The translations under genes were made by a program, and so were the position numbers. Below the pieces are notes generated by a model. That model had not been told where the DNA came from and searched no databases. It saw only the letters and a list, made by a program, of their open reading frames with translations. A DNA stretch of 64,000 nucleotides from Amycolatopsis sp. EV170708-02-1 (GTDB lineage Bacteria > Actinomycetota > Actinomycetes > Mycobacteriales > Pseudonocardiaceae). The stretch is taken from the NCBI RefSeq assembly GCF_022479115.1, contig NZ_CP092497.1, positions 1,674,001 through 1,738,000 of the forward strand, given 5' to 3'. Shown one piece after another: positions 9,050 through 19,108 of the stretch (position 1 is the first letter of the stretch; each line of letters starts with the position of its first letter).

Positions 9050-9093
9050 TCGTGAGTGGTAAGGACGGTTAGAACCGTCCTTACCACTCACGA
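9050..9093. repeat. Dispersed palindrome family A, copy 1 (probable bidirectional terminator)
   Basis: Perfect 21-bp arms starting TCGTGAGTGGTAAGGACGG flank a 2-base loop. It lies between the convergent DUF4360 and FUSC genes, 11 bp past one stop and 4 bp before the other. The same palindrome recurs at 18956-19001, and with TAAGG changed to TGAGG at 26752-26797 and 52965-53010. Placement between convergent genes fits a terminator. Confidence 0.85.
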
Positions 9094-9097
9094 GACG

Positions 9098-11185
9098 TCA
9101 CGACTTCGCGGACGGAGCCGGATCCGTGGCCTCCACCCCGAACACCCGCCCCAGCGCGATCACCGTCTCGTCGAGATGCCCGAGGCTGGTCAGCACCGAA
9201 CGCGCCCGCGGATCGTCGATCCGGTCCGCCACCGGCGTGCCGTCGTCCCGGACCAGCGTCCCGTGCCCCGAACCGCCGGGATCACCGATCGCCTCCCGCA
9301 GCACGGCGATGTTCGCCCGGATCCGCCCGGTGTACAGCCGCAGCCGGTCCGCCTCGTTGAGCAGCAGCCCCGCCTGTGACCGCGCCGCGACGTGCCGGGC
9401 GCGGAAGGCGATCGTCTCCACCGTCGTGAGCACGTGCCAGCCGTAGTCGCGACGGCTGCTGAGGTTCACCGGATGGGTCAGCGGCTCGATCGTGGTGCGG
9501 ACCTTGTCCACCGCCCGGTCCAGATCCCGCGACTTCTCGATGACGCTCACGTTCTCCGCGCCGGACAGCAGGCCCGCGGCCTTCTCGACGAACTCGTCCA
9601 GTTCCTCCAGCAACGCCGAGACGTCGTCGAGCATCACCGCGCGCGTGCGCACCGGCACGATCACCACCGCCGCCAGCACCCCGGCCGCCGCGCCGACGGC
9701 GGTCTCCGCGACCCGGATCCACAGCACCTCGATGCTGAACGTGCCCAGCAGGCTGTACAGCAGCCCGAGCATGCTGGTGATGAAGAACGCCATGATCACC
9801 TGCGACACCCGCGCCATGTAGACCATGCCGAACACGCACACCAGGATCAGCGCCAGCGTCGCCGGCACACTGCCCGACACGAGCAGCGTCAGCACCAGCC
9901 CGCCCACGATCCCGATCAGCGTGCCGCCGATCCGCCGGACCCCCTTGACGAACGTCGCCCCCGCGGTCGACGAGCCGATGAACACCACGAACACGGTCAG
10001 CACCGCCCAGTACCACCGCTGGCTCGACACCAGCTCCCCGCCGAGCACGGCGAGCCCGCCGCCCACGACGGCTTGGATGGCGCTGCGCGTCTGGTTGTCG
10101 TAGGCGAACGCCGACGACTTCTCCTCCTCGGGGTCTTCGGGATCGTCGACGGCATCGGAGACGTCGTGTTCGGCGACCCGCTGCGCGCGCACGTCGGCCA
10201 GCGCGAGTTCGGCAAGCGCGCGCCGGACGCCGTCACCGGGCGCGGCGTGCTCGTCGATCCGGCTGCCTTCCACCAGCATCTTGCTGAACTCTTCGGTCTC
10301 GCTGATCAGCGGCAGCTCCCGCGGATCGCGCTCGATCAGCGACCGGAAGCGCCGCATCCGCGCGATCAGGTCGTCGCGGACGTCCTCGTCGAGGTCCTCG
10401 GCGCAGGTGCGCTGCACGGTGATCGTCAGCCACTGCACCGCCAGCTCGACCTCGATCGCCCGGCGGCGCAGCCGGTTCACCGAATCCGCGCCGGTCACCT
10501 CCGGTGCCGTGTCCTCGATGAGCAGCACGGATTCGTGCATCCGGGCGTTCGTCGTGCGGAGCCGCTTGCGGGTGCGCTCGCTGCCGCCGACCGCGAGGTG
10601 GTCCTCGGCCGCGCGCACCACCGCGGCGAGCCGGGCCCGGAACGCCCGCCGGATCCGCAGGAACTCCGCGTCGTTATGCCGTCGCAACAGGACGAACCGG
10701 ACCACCGCGTTGGCCGCGATCCCGATCGTCAGCGCCAGCAGCAGCACCGGCACCTGCTTCAAATGCGTCTGCAGGAACATCGCGAAGAAGAACAGGAAGA
10801 ACGACAGCGAGCCCAGCGCGATCCCACGCGAACCGAACCGCTGCGCGTAGACCGCGACGAAGATCAGCAACACGAACACGATGCTGTCCAGCGGCGGCAC
10901 CGCGGAACCCACGCTCGCCGCGGTGAGCGACGCCGCGCCGAGCACCAGCCCCAGTATCAGCGTCACCGCCTGCTGCCCAGGAGTCTCGTCATTGACCGTG
11001 AAGGCGGACGTCATCGCGGAGATCGCGGCGACGAGGACGACCGTGAGCGGCTGATGGAACGGCAGGATCGCCAGCACCGCGACCACGATGCTGAGCACGG
11101 CCGAGAAACCGAGCCGGAGCCGGACCAGGCCGGGATCGGAGGCGACCAGACGGTCGGTCGTGGCCTGGGTGATGCGGGAGATCAT
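9098..11185 (-). CDS. FUSC family membrane protein (aromatic acid exporter-like)
   Basis: This 695-residue protein has two similar membrane halves. About six helices lie in residues 24-170 (FSAVLSIVVAVLAILPFHQPLTVVLVAAISAMTSAF...), then a long helical cytoplasmic part (about 170-370). A second block at about 375-510 contains YWAVLTVFVVFIGSSTAGATFVKGVRRIGGTLIGIVGG, the fusaric acid resistance (FUSC) signature motif, and a C-terminal cytoplasmic region follows. Family members are linked to efflux of aromatic acids. The start ATG overlaps the stop of the GH92 gene by 4 bp, so the two are translationally coupled. A role in exporting or tolerating a sugar- or aromatic-linked compound is speculative. 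Confidence 0.85.
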   Translation of the reverse strand: MISRITQATTDRLVASDPGLVRLRLGFSAVLSIVVAVLAILPFHQPLTVVLVAAISAMTSAFTVNDETPGQQAVTLILGLVLGAASLTAASVGSAVPPLDSIVFVLLIFVAVYAQRFGSRGIALGSLSFFLFFFAMFLQTHLKQVPVLLLALTIGIAANAVVRFVLLRRHNDAEFLRIRRAFRARLAAVVRAAEDHLAVGGSERTRKRLRTTNARMHESVLLIEDTAPEVTGADSVNRLRRRAIEVELAVQWLTITVQRTCAEDLDEDVRDDLIARMRRFRSLIERDPRELPLISETEEFSKMLVEGSRIDEHAAPGDGVRRALAELALADVRAQRVAEHDVSDAVDDPEDPEEEKSSAFAYDNQTRSAIQAVVGGGLAVLGGELVSSQRWYWAVLTVFVVFIGSSTAGATFVKGVRRIGGTLIGIVGGLVLTLLVSGSVPATLALILVCVFGMVYMARVSQVIMAFFITSMLGLLYSLLGTFSIEVLWIRVAETAVGAAAGVLAAVVIVPVRTRAVMLDDVSALLEELDEFVEKAAGLLSGAENVSVIEKSRDLDRAVDKVRTTIEPLTHPVNLSSRRDYGWHVLTTVETIAFRARHVAARSQAGLLLNEADRLRLYTGRIRANIAVLREAIGDPGGSGHGTLVRDDGTPVADRIDDPRARSVLTSLGHLDETVIALGRVFGVEATDPAPSAKS

Positions 11186-14100
11186 CGGGCGAGCAGCTCT
11201 CCTTGGGCGAGGGTGACCCGCCGGGCGGTGGACGAGGTGACGCGAAGACGGTATCGGGCGTGCCTCACCGGCCCGGCGAGGGCGAACGGCCGTGTCTGAC
11301 GACGCCAGCGGAACCGCTCACCCTCCCGCTGGTCCAGCAGCGTCCACTGCTCGCCGTCGTCGGAACCCTCCAGCACCCACGAACGCGGATCACCCCGCCG
11401 GCTGCCCGAGGTCAACGTGTACATCACGACCTCGCGTGAGGAGTCCTCGACAGGGAACTCGATGACGGGATCGCGCCCGGGGAAGGTGACCTCCGTCTTG
11501 GTCGTGTCGTCGAACAGCGGACCGTCGGCCACCGTGATGTCCGTGAGCGGGCTCGGATCGGCGGGCTCGGCGGGGGAGCGGCCCCAGTCCGACGGCCGCT
11601 CGCCCATCGTGAACTTCAGCACGGCGCCCTCGGCCAGCGCGGAGTGCGGGAGCGTGCCGCTGTCGTGCGGCCGTCCGTCGATCGTCAGCCCCTGGACGTA
11701 CACGGTGTCTTCGGTGTTGCCGGGTGCCTCGACGACCAGGTCCTTCCCGTTCTCCAGGTGGACGGTCGCCTTCGTGAACAGCGGCGAGCCGATCACGTAC
11801 TCGGGGCTGCCCATCGCCAGCGGGTAGAACCCGAGCGCGGCGAAGACGTACCAAGCGGACATCTCGCCGTTGTCTTCGTCGCCCGGGTAACCCTGGCCGA
11901 GGTCGCTCCCGACGTAGAGCCGCCGCAGGACCTCCCGCACGATCCGCTGCGTCTTCGACGGCGCGCCCGCGTAGTGGTAGATCCACGGGATGTGATGGGA
12001 AGGCTGGTTGGAATGCCCGTACTGTCCCATCCGGACGTCGCGGGCCTCGGTCATCTCGTGGATCAGCCCGCCGTAGGAACCCGGTTTGCGGCCGGTCTCC
12101 GGAGTCGCGAAGAAGGTGTCCAGCCGGGACTCCAGCGCTTCGGTGCCGCCGTGCAGCGCGGCGAGCCCGCCGCCGTCGTGGGGAACGGAGAACGCGGTGT
12201 TCCAGGAATTCGTCTCGGTGAAGTCACCGCCCCACGCCTCGGGGTCGTAGCCCGCGGCACCGAAATGACGGCTCCCGTCCCGGTTGCGGCCCTGGAAGAA
12301 CCCGATCAGGTGGTCGAAGTGGTTCGCGTACTGCTGCGAGCGCTGCCGGAAGTACGCGGCGTCGTCGTTCCGTCCGAGCGCCTCGGCGAAATTGGCGAGG
12401 CCGAAATCGTTGACGCAGCCCTCCAGCGCCCACGACAGCCCTTCGTGGACCGACGTCGGCGTGAACCCGAGGAAGATCGACTCGTGCAGGCCCTTCCGGC
12501 CGACGCTCTGGCCGCTCGGTGTCACGGTCGCGTTCTTGAGCGCCGCTTCGTAGGCGGCCTCGACGTCGAAGCCGCGCACGCCCTTGAGGTACGCGTCGGC
12601 GAACGCCACGTCGGAACTGGTCCCGGTCATGAGGTTGGCGTAACCGGGGGAGGACCAGCGCGAGATCCAGCCGCCCTCGCGGTACTGCTGGACGAACCCG
12701 TCGATCATCCGCCCGCACCGGCCGGGGGTGAGCAGGGCATACGCGGGCCACGTGGTGCGATAGGTGTCCCAGAAGCCGTTGTTGACGTACATCTCGCCGT
12801 CCACGACCTTCGCGCCGGTCCTGGTGCGCGTGCTGGGCCAGAACCGCCGGATCACCGGACTCGCGTGACGGACACCCTTCGGCGTGTCCTCGTGCGCGGA
12901 GTTCGGATACAGGAAGAGCCGGTAGAGGTTGGAGTAGAACGTGGTGCGCTGGTCCTCGGTCGCACCCTCGATCTCGACCCGGTCCAGCACCTCGGACCAC
13001 CGCGCGCGGGCCTGGTCACGGACCTGCTCGACGCTCGTGCCGGCGGGGATCTCCTGGTCGAGGTTCCGCTTCGCCTGCGCGAGGCTGATCAGCGACGTCG
13101 CGATCCGCATCGTCACCTCGCCCGCCGCGAACTCCAGGAACCCGGTCACCGTGCGCCACACCGGCCGCCGGATCCTCCCGCCGCGTTCGGCCGGGACGTC
13201 GAACTCGGCGTACACGAACATCCGCCGCGCCCCGGCCGACAACCGGCTGCGGACCCAGGTGTGGCCGGTGACCACGCCGTTCGCCGCGTCGAGGCGCACA
13301 CCGCCCGGTTGCGGGCGTTGTCGAACAGCAGCCAGCCGCGATCACCCGGGAAGGTGAAGCGGAACAGCGCCGCGTGATCCGCCGGGGCGATGTCGGTGGT
13401 GACGCCGTTGGCGAACCGGACACCGTAGTGATGCGGCCGGTCGACCTCGTCGTCGTGGGAGAACGCGAGCGCACGCTTGGCCCGGTCGGCCTCCACCGGC
13501 CCGATACCCGGCATCACCTGGAAGGTGTGCCGGTCGCCCATCCACGGGCTCGGCTGATGCGACAGGGCGAACGCCTGCAGTGCCGGGTGGTTGGCGGCAT
13601 CGTTGTGCCGGTGGTAGCTGTAGATCCAGTTGGTGGCGCTCGCGTCGGTGACCGGGGTCCAGAAGTTGAAGCCGTGCGGGATCGCCGTCGCGGGGAAGTT
13701 GTTGCCGCGCGAGAACTTGTCGCTGGAATGCGTGCCGCGGGTGGTGCGGACGTGGTCGACCGGATCGCCGATCTCGATCGCCCGCTCGCGGATCCGGACG
13801 TCGTCCACCCAACCCGCGCTCTCGCCGTCCGGCGGTTCGCTGACCAGGACGATCCGGGTGACCCGCCGCCCGGCGAACTCGCCCAGCCTCCTGCGCACGA
13901 GATTCCACTGGTCCACGTACAGCGTCTTGCCCAGCCCCTGCTCCGCGGCGCTGAACCCGGCCGACGTCCCGTCGTCGAACTCGAGGTCCAGTGCCACGAA
14001 GGTGCCGCGATAGCCGGGCACGTCGGACTCGGCCTCGGGGAAGACCACATAGGACAGTTCGGTGTGGCCGGTGACCTCGACGTCCACTTCGAACAGCGTC

Positions 14101-14357
14101 GCGCGCACCGTGTTCTCGTAGCGAAGCGCGTGCGCGCCCGTGAACCCGACGCCGGGCTTCGCGGTCGGCGACGAACGCGGTCCGGTGCCGACACGCAAGG
14201 CCGGATCCACCGGCTGCGGATCACCCGTTTCGAAGGAGGAGAAGAACCCGGTGATCGTCACCAGGCCACCGTAACTCCCACGCGTGAGCCCGGCTCGGTG
14301 TGCCGCGTCCAGAGGACTAAACGCGTGAGGAGAGGAACTCCTCGAAAGTGCCCACAC
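11182..14357 (-). pseudogene. GH92 alpha-mannosidase-like gene broken by a frameshift
   Basis: Two overlapping frames together make one GH92 protein of about 1,020 residues. The first (14357 or 14261 down to about 13300) has FFSSFETGDPQP, a jelly-roll region, RGNNFPATAIPHGFNFWTPVTD and DHAALFRFTFPGDRGWLLFDNARN. The second (from about 13300) has ANGVVTGHTWVRSRLSAGARRMFVYAEF, GFWDTYRTTWPAYALLTP, RWSSPGYANLMTGTSSDVAFADAYLKG and GDEDNGEMSAWYVFAALGFYP, then a discoidin-like tail. Aligned to the intact paralogue at 20574-24866, one base is missing near 13300-13310 in a CGGGCGG run. No signal peptide is visible, unlike the paralogue. The frameshift could be real decay or a sequencing error. The stop overlaps the FUSC start. 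Confidence 0.85.
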
Positions 14358-15075
14358 CGGTCGCGTTCTCCGGCGTCAGGTTGCCGCCCGCCCGGAACGC
14401 CCTCGCCGCCTTGCCCGGCAGCCACAACGACACGATCGGCTTCCGGCGCCCCACCGAGCGCTGATAGGCCTCCGCCAGGTCACGCGCGCTCCGCACCTCC
14501 GGGCCGCCCATGTCCGGCACCCGCCCCGACGGCTCACCGGACGCCAAGGCGACCAGCCTCTCCGCGACATCGCCGGTGCTGACCGGCTGGAACCGGAAGC
14601 CCGACGGCATGATCGTCACCGGCAGCCGCCGCTGCGCCGACGACGCCCGCGCGACCAGCTCGTGGAACTGCGTCGCGCGCAGCACCGTCCACGGCAGACC
14701 GGAGTCCTCGATCACCTTCTCCGAGGCCAGCTTCTCGTCGTAATAGAAGAACCGGATCACGTCGATGCCGACGATCGAGATGTACACCACGTGCGGATTC
14801 CCCGCCCGCTTCGCCGCCTCGACCAGGTTCCGCGTCACCTGCTCGTCCCCGCGGCCCAGCGTCGACGCGCAATGGATGATCGCCGACACACCGTCCACCG
14901 CCTCGGCGAGACCGTCACCGGTCTTCAGGTCGCACCGCGCCCACTCGTTCGGCTCGTCCGCGGGCCGAGGCCGCCTGCTCATGACGCGGACCCGCCGATC
15001 TTCGGCCACCAGCCGCCGCACCACCTCGCGGCCGAGGTCGCCGGTACCGCCGGTCACCAGAATCGGGTTCGCCAC
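14317..15075 (-). CDS. NmrA-like NAD(P)-binding oxidoreductase (ECF41 partner)
   Basis: This 252-residue atypical short-chain dehydrogenase starts at GTG with GGAGG about 6 bases upstream (ANPILVTGGTGDLGREVVRRL, Rossmann glycine motif). Later parts (IIHCASTLGRGDEQVTRNLVEAAKRAG, VYISIVGID, SGLPWTVLRATQFHEL) match NmrA/NAD(P)H-binding proteins that lack the classic YxxxK site. It starts 30 bp after the ECF41 sigma factor gene. ECF41 sigma factors are characteristically paired with a carboxymuconolactone decarboxylase, oxidoreductase or epimerase (COE) gene, and this is that partner. The substrate is unknown. The 3' end overlaps the longest frame of the GH92 pseudogene. Confidence 0.85.
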   Translation of the reverse strand: MANPILVTGGTGDLGREVVRRLVAEDRRVRVMSRRPRPADEPNEWARCDLKTGDGLAEAVDGVSAIIHCASTLGRGDEQVTRNLVEAAKRAGNPHVVYISIVGIDVIRFFYYDEKLASEKVIEDSGLPWTVLRATQFHELVARASSAQRRLPVTIMPSGFRFQPVSTGDVAERLVALASGEPSGRVPDMGGPEVRSARDLAEAYQRSVGRRKPIVSLWLPGKAARAFRAGGNLTPENATGVGTFEEFLSSRV

Positions 15076-15105
15076 CTTGGTCCTCCTTCGTGAGAGCTTC
15101 CACCC

Positions 15106-16002
15106 TCAAGAACCGGCGGGCCATCCGGAACGTGACAGCTGCCCCGAGAGGAACGTGAGCTTGTCGGGGTTCCCGACCGCGCGCAGCCCGCGGATCCGGC
15201 CGTCCACCACCTCGAACCCGAGGATGCCGAACAGCACGTCACCGGCCGTCGCGACCACCGCCGGGCCGCCGTTGACCTCGAGGATCTCGATCGACACCTG
15301 GTCGGCCCCGGCGAACATCCCGGCGTACAGCCGTGCGACCTTGGCCGCGCCGTGCACCGGACGCCGCGCCGCGGTGACCTTTCCGCCGCCGTCCGACCAC
15401 GCCGTCACGTCGGCGGTGAGTAGGCTCTCCAGGGCGGGCAAATCGCCGTCCCGCGCCGCGGACAGGAAGCTCTCGACCAGCTTTTCGTGCTGACGCGGGT
15501 CCGAAACCCGTCGCTCGTCCGATCGGTCCAGCGCCTTTCGCGCACGGCTGTGCAGCTGACGCGAGTTGACCTCGGAGACGTCGAGGATCCCGGCGATCTC
15601 GCGATGGCTGTAGGCGAAAGCCTCCTTCAGCACGAACACCGCGCGCTCCATCGGGCCGAGCCGCTCCAGCAGCACCAGCATCGCCAGCGACACCGAATCC
15701 CGCTGCTCCGCCGTCTCCAACGGGCCGAGCGCATCGGCCGAGGTCAGAACCGGTTCGGGCAACCATGGCCCGACGTACCGCTCGCGCTGTGCTCTGGCGG
15801 ACGTGAGCCGGTTCAGGCAGAGATTGGTGACCACCTTCGCCAGCCACGCCCGCGGCGAACCGATCGACTCGCGCTCGGCGCCCGCCCATTTCGGGTAGGC
15901 GTCTTGGACGGCGTCTTCCGCCTCCGCGGCCGAACCGAGCAGGCGATACGCCAGCCCGAACATGGCGGGTCGCAGCCGCTCGAATTCCGTGGCGCTGTCC
16001 AT
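15106..16002 (-). CDS. ECF41 family RNA polymerase sigma factor (SigJ-like)
   Basis: This 298-residue protein has sigma region 2 (FERLRPAMFGLAYRLLGSAAEAEDAVQDAYPKW) and region 4 (LGPMERAVFVLKEAFAYSHREIAGILDVSEVNSRQLHSRARKAL), then a C-terminal SnoaL-like domain of about 110 residues. The three ECF41 signature motifs are present: WLPEP in the linker, DGGGK and NPDKL in the C-terminal domain. In this family the C-terminal domain acts as a built-in regulator in place of an anti-sigma factor. The cognate oxidoreductase follows at once. A TGTCACA/CGTC-type ECF41 promoter was looked for upstream and not found convincingly. Confidence 0.93.
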   Translation of the reverse strand: MDSATEFERLRPAMFGLAYRLLGSAAEAEDAVQDAYPKWAGAERESIGSPRAWLAKVVTNLCLNRLTSARAQRERYVGPWLPEPVLTSADALGPLETAEQRDSVSLAMLVLLERLGPMERAVFVLKEAFAYSHREIAGILDVSEVNSRQLHSRARKALDRSDERRVSDPRQHEKLVESFLSAARDGDLPALESLLTADVTAWSDGGGKVTAARRPVHGAAKVARLYAGMFAGADQVSIEILEVNGGPAVVATAGDVLFGILGFEVVDGRIRGLRAVGNPDKLTFLSGQLSRSGWPAGS

Positions 16003-16156
16003 CGTCCCCTACGAATCCCTCTTGATTCCACTGTGGACACCATCGTGCCAGGGGTACCGCTCACCGGGATTGCCGTACCTGATCGGCGCTGACGTCCGCT
16101 GTGACTGTATCGGTACGAATGGAACGTCTGCGTCACCACCGAGAGAGGGGTCTGGA

Positions 16157-18940
16157 GTGACGTCACGTTCGTCGCGTTCGCGTGCCTCGTTGTGCGCCGC
16201 GACCGCCATCACCGTATTAGCGCTGGTCACAGCGCCCCAAGCCGGAGCGGCACCGGCACCGGGCGCCGTGCACGCCACACCGGACAGATCCGGGAAGGAC
16301 GTCGATGTCCGTGACACGGCGAGAACCAGTCCGCGCGTCCTGGCCGCGCGAGACCGGCTCGCCGCGTCGCGGGCGAACTCGCTCGCCACGGCGCGGGCGG
16401 AACTGGGCAACCAGGCCCTGCTCGACTTCGACGAGCTGACCGGTACACCCCGGATCCTGGCCCGCACCGACGGTTTCCTCACCGGACCGAGCGGCAAGTC
16501 GCCCCGCGACATCGTGCTGAACTATTTGCGGGACAAGGAAAGCCTCGTCGGACTCAGCGCCGGCGACACCGCGAAACTGAACCTGCGCAAGGACTATGTC
16601 GACGTCGAAGGCACGCACCATCTGTCCTTCACCCAGTCCGTCGGCGGGGTTCCTGTATTCGGCAACGGGTTGAAGGCACACGTCACCAAGGACGGCAGGC
16701 TGATCCAGCTGGACGGCGCGCCCGTGCGCGACCTTCCCGCGTCGCTCGGCGCGGTGACGCTGGCCGCACCCGCCCCCGACTCGAAGCAGGTCGCGTTCCT
16801 GACCGGCGACGGGATCCGTCCCGCCTGGTACACGCTGGCCAAACCCGCCGTGGACCAGATGTTCCAGGAAGTGACCGACGCCGGCACCGGCAAACTGCTC
16901 TACCGCAAGAACCTGGTCAACCACGCCAATGACGCCGACGGCGCCAAGGGGCTGGCCTGGGAAGCCCAGCCCGGCCCGCAGAAGCAGGTCAACCTGAGCC
17001 AGAAGGGCTGGCTGCCCGCCGACGCCAAGACCCTGGACGGCAACGTTGCGCACGTCGCCGCCGACGTCAACGGCGACCAGAAATTCCAGCCGCAGGAAGA
17101 GATCGGCCGGAACACCGACGGCACCTTCCGCTACCGGTTCACCGACTTCAACGCCACCGTCGGCCCGCCGTGCTCGGCGGCGAGGCCTTGCTCCTGGGAC
17201 CCGAAGACGCCCGGTTCGTGGGCGAAGAACCGCGAACAGAACGCCGTGCAGGCGCTGGCCTACGTCGGAAGCTTCCACGACCACCTCGCCTCCTTCCCGA
17301 TCGGCTTCACCCGCGCGGCGGGCAACTTCGAGAAGGTCGACGGCGACGCCGTCCAGGTCCACACGCTGCTCGGCGCGGAGACGCCCGGCTACTACAACAA
17401 CGCGTTCATGGGCACCCCGCCGGACGGCCACGCGCCGACGATGGGGATGTTCCTGTTCCGCGATCCCCGGGATCCGACCGACCCGTTCCTCGCGGCGAAC
17501 TCCGCGGACGACGCCACGATCATCCACCACGAATACACCCACGGCCTGTCCAACCGGCTCGTCGTCGACGCGCAGGGCAACTCCACCCTGAGCTCCCTGC
17601 AGTCCGGCTCGATGGGCGAGGCCTGGAGCGACTGGTACGCCTTCGACTACCTCGTCGGGCGCAACGCGATCAAGGACACGTCGGCCCCCGGTGAACTCCT
17701 CGGCGGCGACTACGTCAGCAACGGCGTCCCCCTTGCCCGCACCCAGCCGCTGGACTGCCCCGTCGGGGCCGGTGCGCCGCAGTGCCCCGGCACCCCCGGG
17801 GCCGGTCCCGGTGGCTACACCTATGGCGACCTCGGGCGGATCATCGGCTTCCCGGAGGTGCACGCCGACGGTGAGATCTGGGCGAGCACGCTGTGGGACG
17901 TCCGCTCGGCGCTCGGTGTGCAGCTGACGCGGGCGCTGGTCACCCGCGCGATGGAGCTTTCGCCCGCGGCGCCGTCGTTCCTCGACATGCGGAACGCGAT
18001 CCTGCAGGCAGACACGGTGATCAACGGCGGCCGCGCGCACGCCAAACTGTGGAAGGCGTTCGCCGCCCGCGGCATGGGGTACTTCGCCGCGTCGATCACC
18101 GGCGCCGACACCGCGCCCGCCGAGGACTTCTCCACCCCGCCGCCCGCCGGCACCCCGACCGGGACGGTGACCGGCAAGGTCACCAACCGGGAGACCGGCA
18201 CCCCGATCGCGGGCGTCGCGGTCCGGTTCAGCGGGCACGACTCCGGATTCGCCGGCTCGCTGTCCGCGGTCACCGACGCCGCGGGCGGCTACACCATCCC
18301 CGGTGTGCTCCCCGGCACCTATCCCAAGGTCTACGCCTCCGGAGGCGGCGCGGACAGCGAGACCCGCGCGGTCTCGGTGCGGTCGGGAACCACCAAGGTC
18401 GACTGGGAGCTGCGGTTCAACTGGGCGTCCGGCGACGCCGGTGCCGACGTCATCGCGTTCAACGGCGAGGATTTCACCCCGTACGGCTGTGGCCCCGGTG
18501 ATCTCGTGGCCTCGTCGGTGCTCGGCGGTGGCGGCTGGTCGACCGACAAGGTCGTCGGCCCCGACGGCAAGGTCGAGACGCGGTTCGTCACGATCAAACT
18601 GGGCAAGCCGGTCAACGTCAGCGCCATCGAGATCGACCCGACCAATGTCTGCGGCGACGACCCGCCCGCCGCGGCCAAGGACGTCACGGTCGAGACTTCG
18701 GTGGACGGCACGACCTGGGTGAAGGCGGGCACCGGCGACTTCAAACCCGCCGACCTGAACAAGCTCACCGCGCTCCAGCTCGCTCCGGGCAGCGCGACCG
18801 GGGTGCGGTTCGTGCGGCTGACCGTTTCGTCCAACCAGCTGTCGTTCTATCCGGACAGGCCCTGCTCGCCGCAGCCGACGACGGCCGGGTGCCTGTACAT
18901 GGACGTGCAGAAACTGGCCGTGCGGGGCGCGGCCGCCTGA
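16157..18940 (+). CDS. Secreted M36 (fungalysin-like) metalloprotease with C-terminal accessory domains
   Basis: This 927-residue exported protease starts at GTG 16157 with a GAGGGG site upstream. The signal peptide is about residues 1-32 (LCAATAITVLALVTAPQAGAA). An FTP-type propeptide (HHLSFTQSVGGVPVFGNGLKAHVTKDG) follows. The zinc site HEYTH is at about residues 458-462 in ATIIHHEYTHGLSNRL, with the downstream Glu in SMGEAWSDWYAFD. After the catalytic domain come a carboxypeptidase-regulatory-like beta sandwich (from about 667, GTVTGKVTNRETGTPIAGVAVRFSG) and a discoidin-like domain (from about 761). It is predicted to be made as a zymogen and to digest extracellular protein. A family A palindrome follows its stop. 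Confidence 0.93.
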   Translation: MTSRSSRSRASLCAATAITVLALVTAPQAGAAPAPGAVHATPDRSGKDVDVRDTARTSPRVLAARDRLAASRANSLATARAELGNQALLDFDELTGTPRILARTDGFLTGPSGKSPRDIVLNYLRDKESLVGLSAGDTAKLNLRKDYVDVEGTHHLSFTQSVGGVPVFGNGLKAHVTKDGRLIQLDGAPVRDLPASLGAVTLAAPAPDSKQVAFLTGDGIRPAWYTLAKPAVDQMFQEVTDAGTGKLLYRKNLVNHANDADGAKGLAWEAQPGPQKQVNLSQKGWLPADAKTLDGNVAHVAADVNGDQKFQPQEEIGRNTDGTFRYRFTDFNATVGPPCSAARPCSWDPKTPGSWAKNREQNAVQALAYVGSFHDHLASFPIGFTRAAGNFEKVDGDAVQVHTLLGAETPGYYNNAFMGTPPDGHAPTMGMFLFRDPRDPTDPFLAANSADDATIIHHEYTHGLSNRLVVDAQGNSTLSSLQSGSMGEAWSDWYAFDYLVGRNAIKDTSAPGELLGGDYVSNGVPLARTQPLDCPVGAGAPQCPGTPGAGPGGYTYGDLGRIIGFPEVHADGEIWASTLWDVRSALGVQLTRALVTRAMELSPAAPSFLDMRNAILQADTVINGGRAHAKLWKAFAARGMGYFAASITGADTAPAEDFSTPPPAGTPTGTVTGKVTNRETGTPIAGVAVRFSGHDSGFAGSLSAVTDAAGGYTIPGVLPGTYPKVYASGGGADSETRAVSVRSGTTKVDWELRFNWASGDAGADVIAFNGEDFTPYGCGPGDLVASSVLGGGGWSTDKVVGPDGKVETRFVTIKLGKPVNVSAIEIDPTNVCGDDPPAAAKDVTVETSVDGTTWVKAGTGDFKPADLNKLTALQLAPGSATGVRFVRLTVSSNQLSFYPDRPCSPQPTTAGCLYMDVQKLAVRGAAA

Positions 18941-18955
18941 CCTGCCGCTTCGGGC

Positions 18956-19001
18956 CTCGTGAGTGGTAAGGACGGTTCTAACCGTCCTTACCACTCACGA
19001 G
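18956..19001. repeat. Dispersed palindrome family A, copy 2
   Basis: Perfect 22-bp arms starting CTCGTGAGTGGTAAGGACGG surround a 2-base loop, 15 bp after the M36 protease stop. The sequence matches the 9050-9093 copy. It probably terminates the protease transcript. Confidence 0.85.
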
Positions 19002-19080
19002 TGCAGTAGACTGGACGCATCGGGGTAGAAACGTGCTCTCCTCGCTGAGCACGCGCATACACGGAATCGAATGAACCGTC

Positions 19081-19101
19081 ACTCCTTCGTTTCGAAGGAG
19101 T
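19081..19101 (+). promoter_or_regulatory. Hairpin that hides the ribosome site of the MFS gene
   Basis: The 9-bp arms ACTCCTTCG and CGAAGGAGT flank a TTT loop. The right arm contains the Shine-Dalgarno GAAGGAG, 8 bases before the TTG start at 19109. If transcribed, the stem would block translation. As DNA it is also a 9-3-9 palindrome suited to a TetR-type repressor. Confidence 0.55.
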
Positions 19102-19108
19102 AGTCCCT

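Noticed and set aside
16003..16156. ECF41 promoter (TGTCACA...CGTC) for the sigma factor/oxidoreductase pair
   Set aside because: Only a GTCACA fragment with CGTC too close was seen, so it is not called.
16217..18994. Open frame of 925 codons on the minus strand
   Set aside because: Shadow of the M36 protease gene, with no recognisable motif and composition typical of antisense frames.
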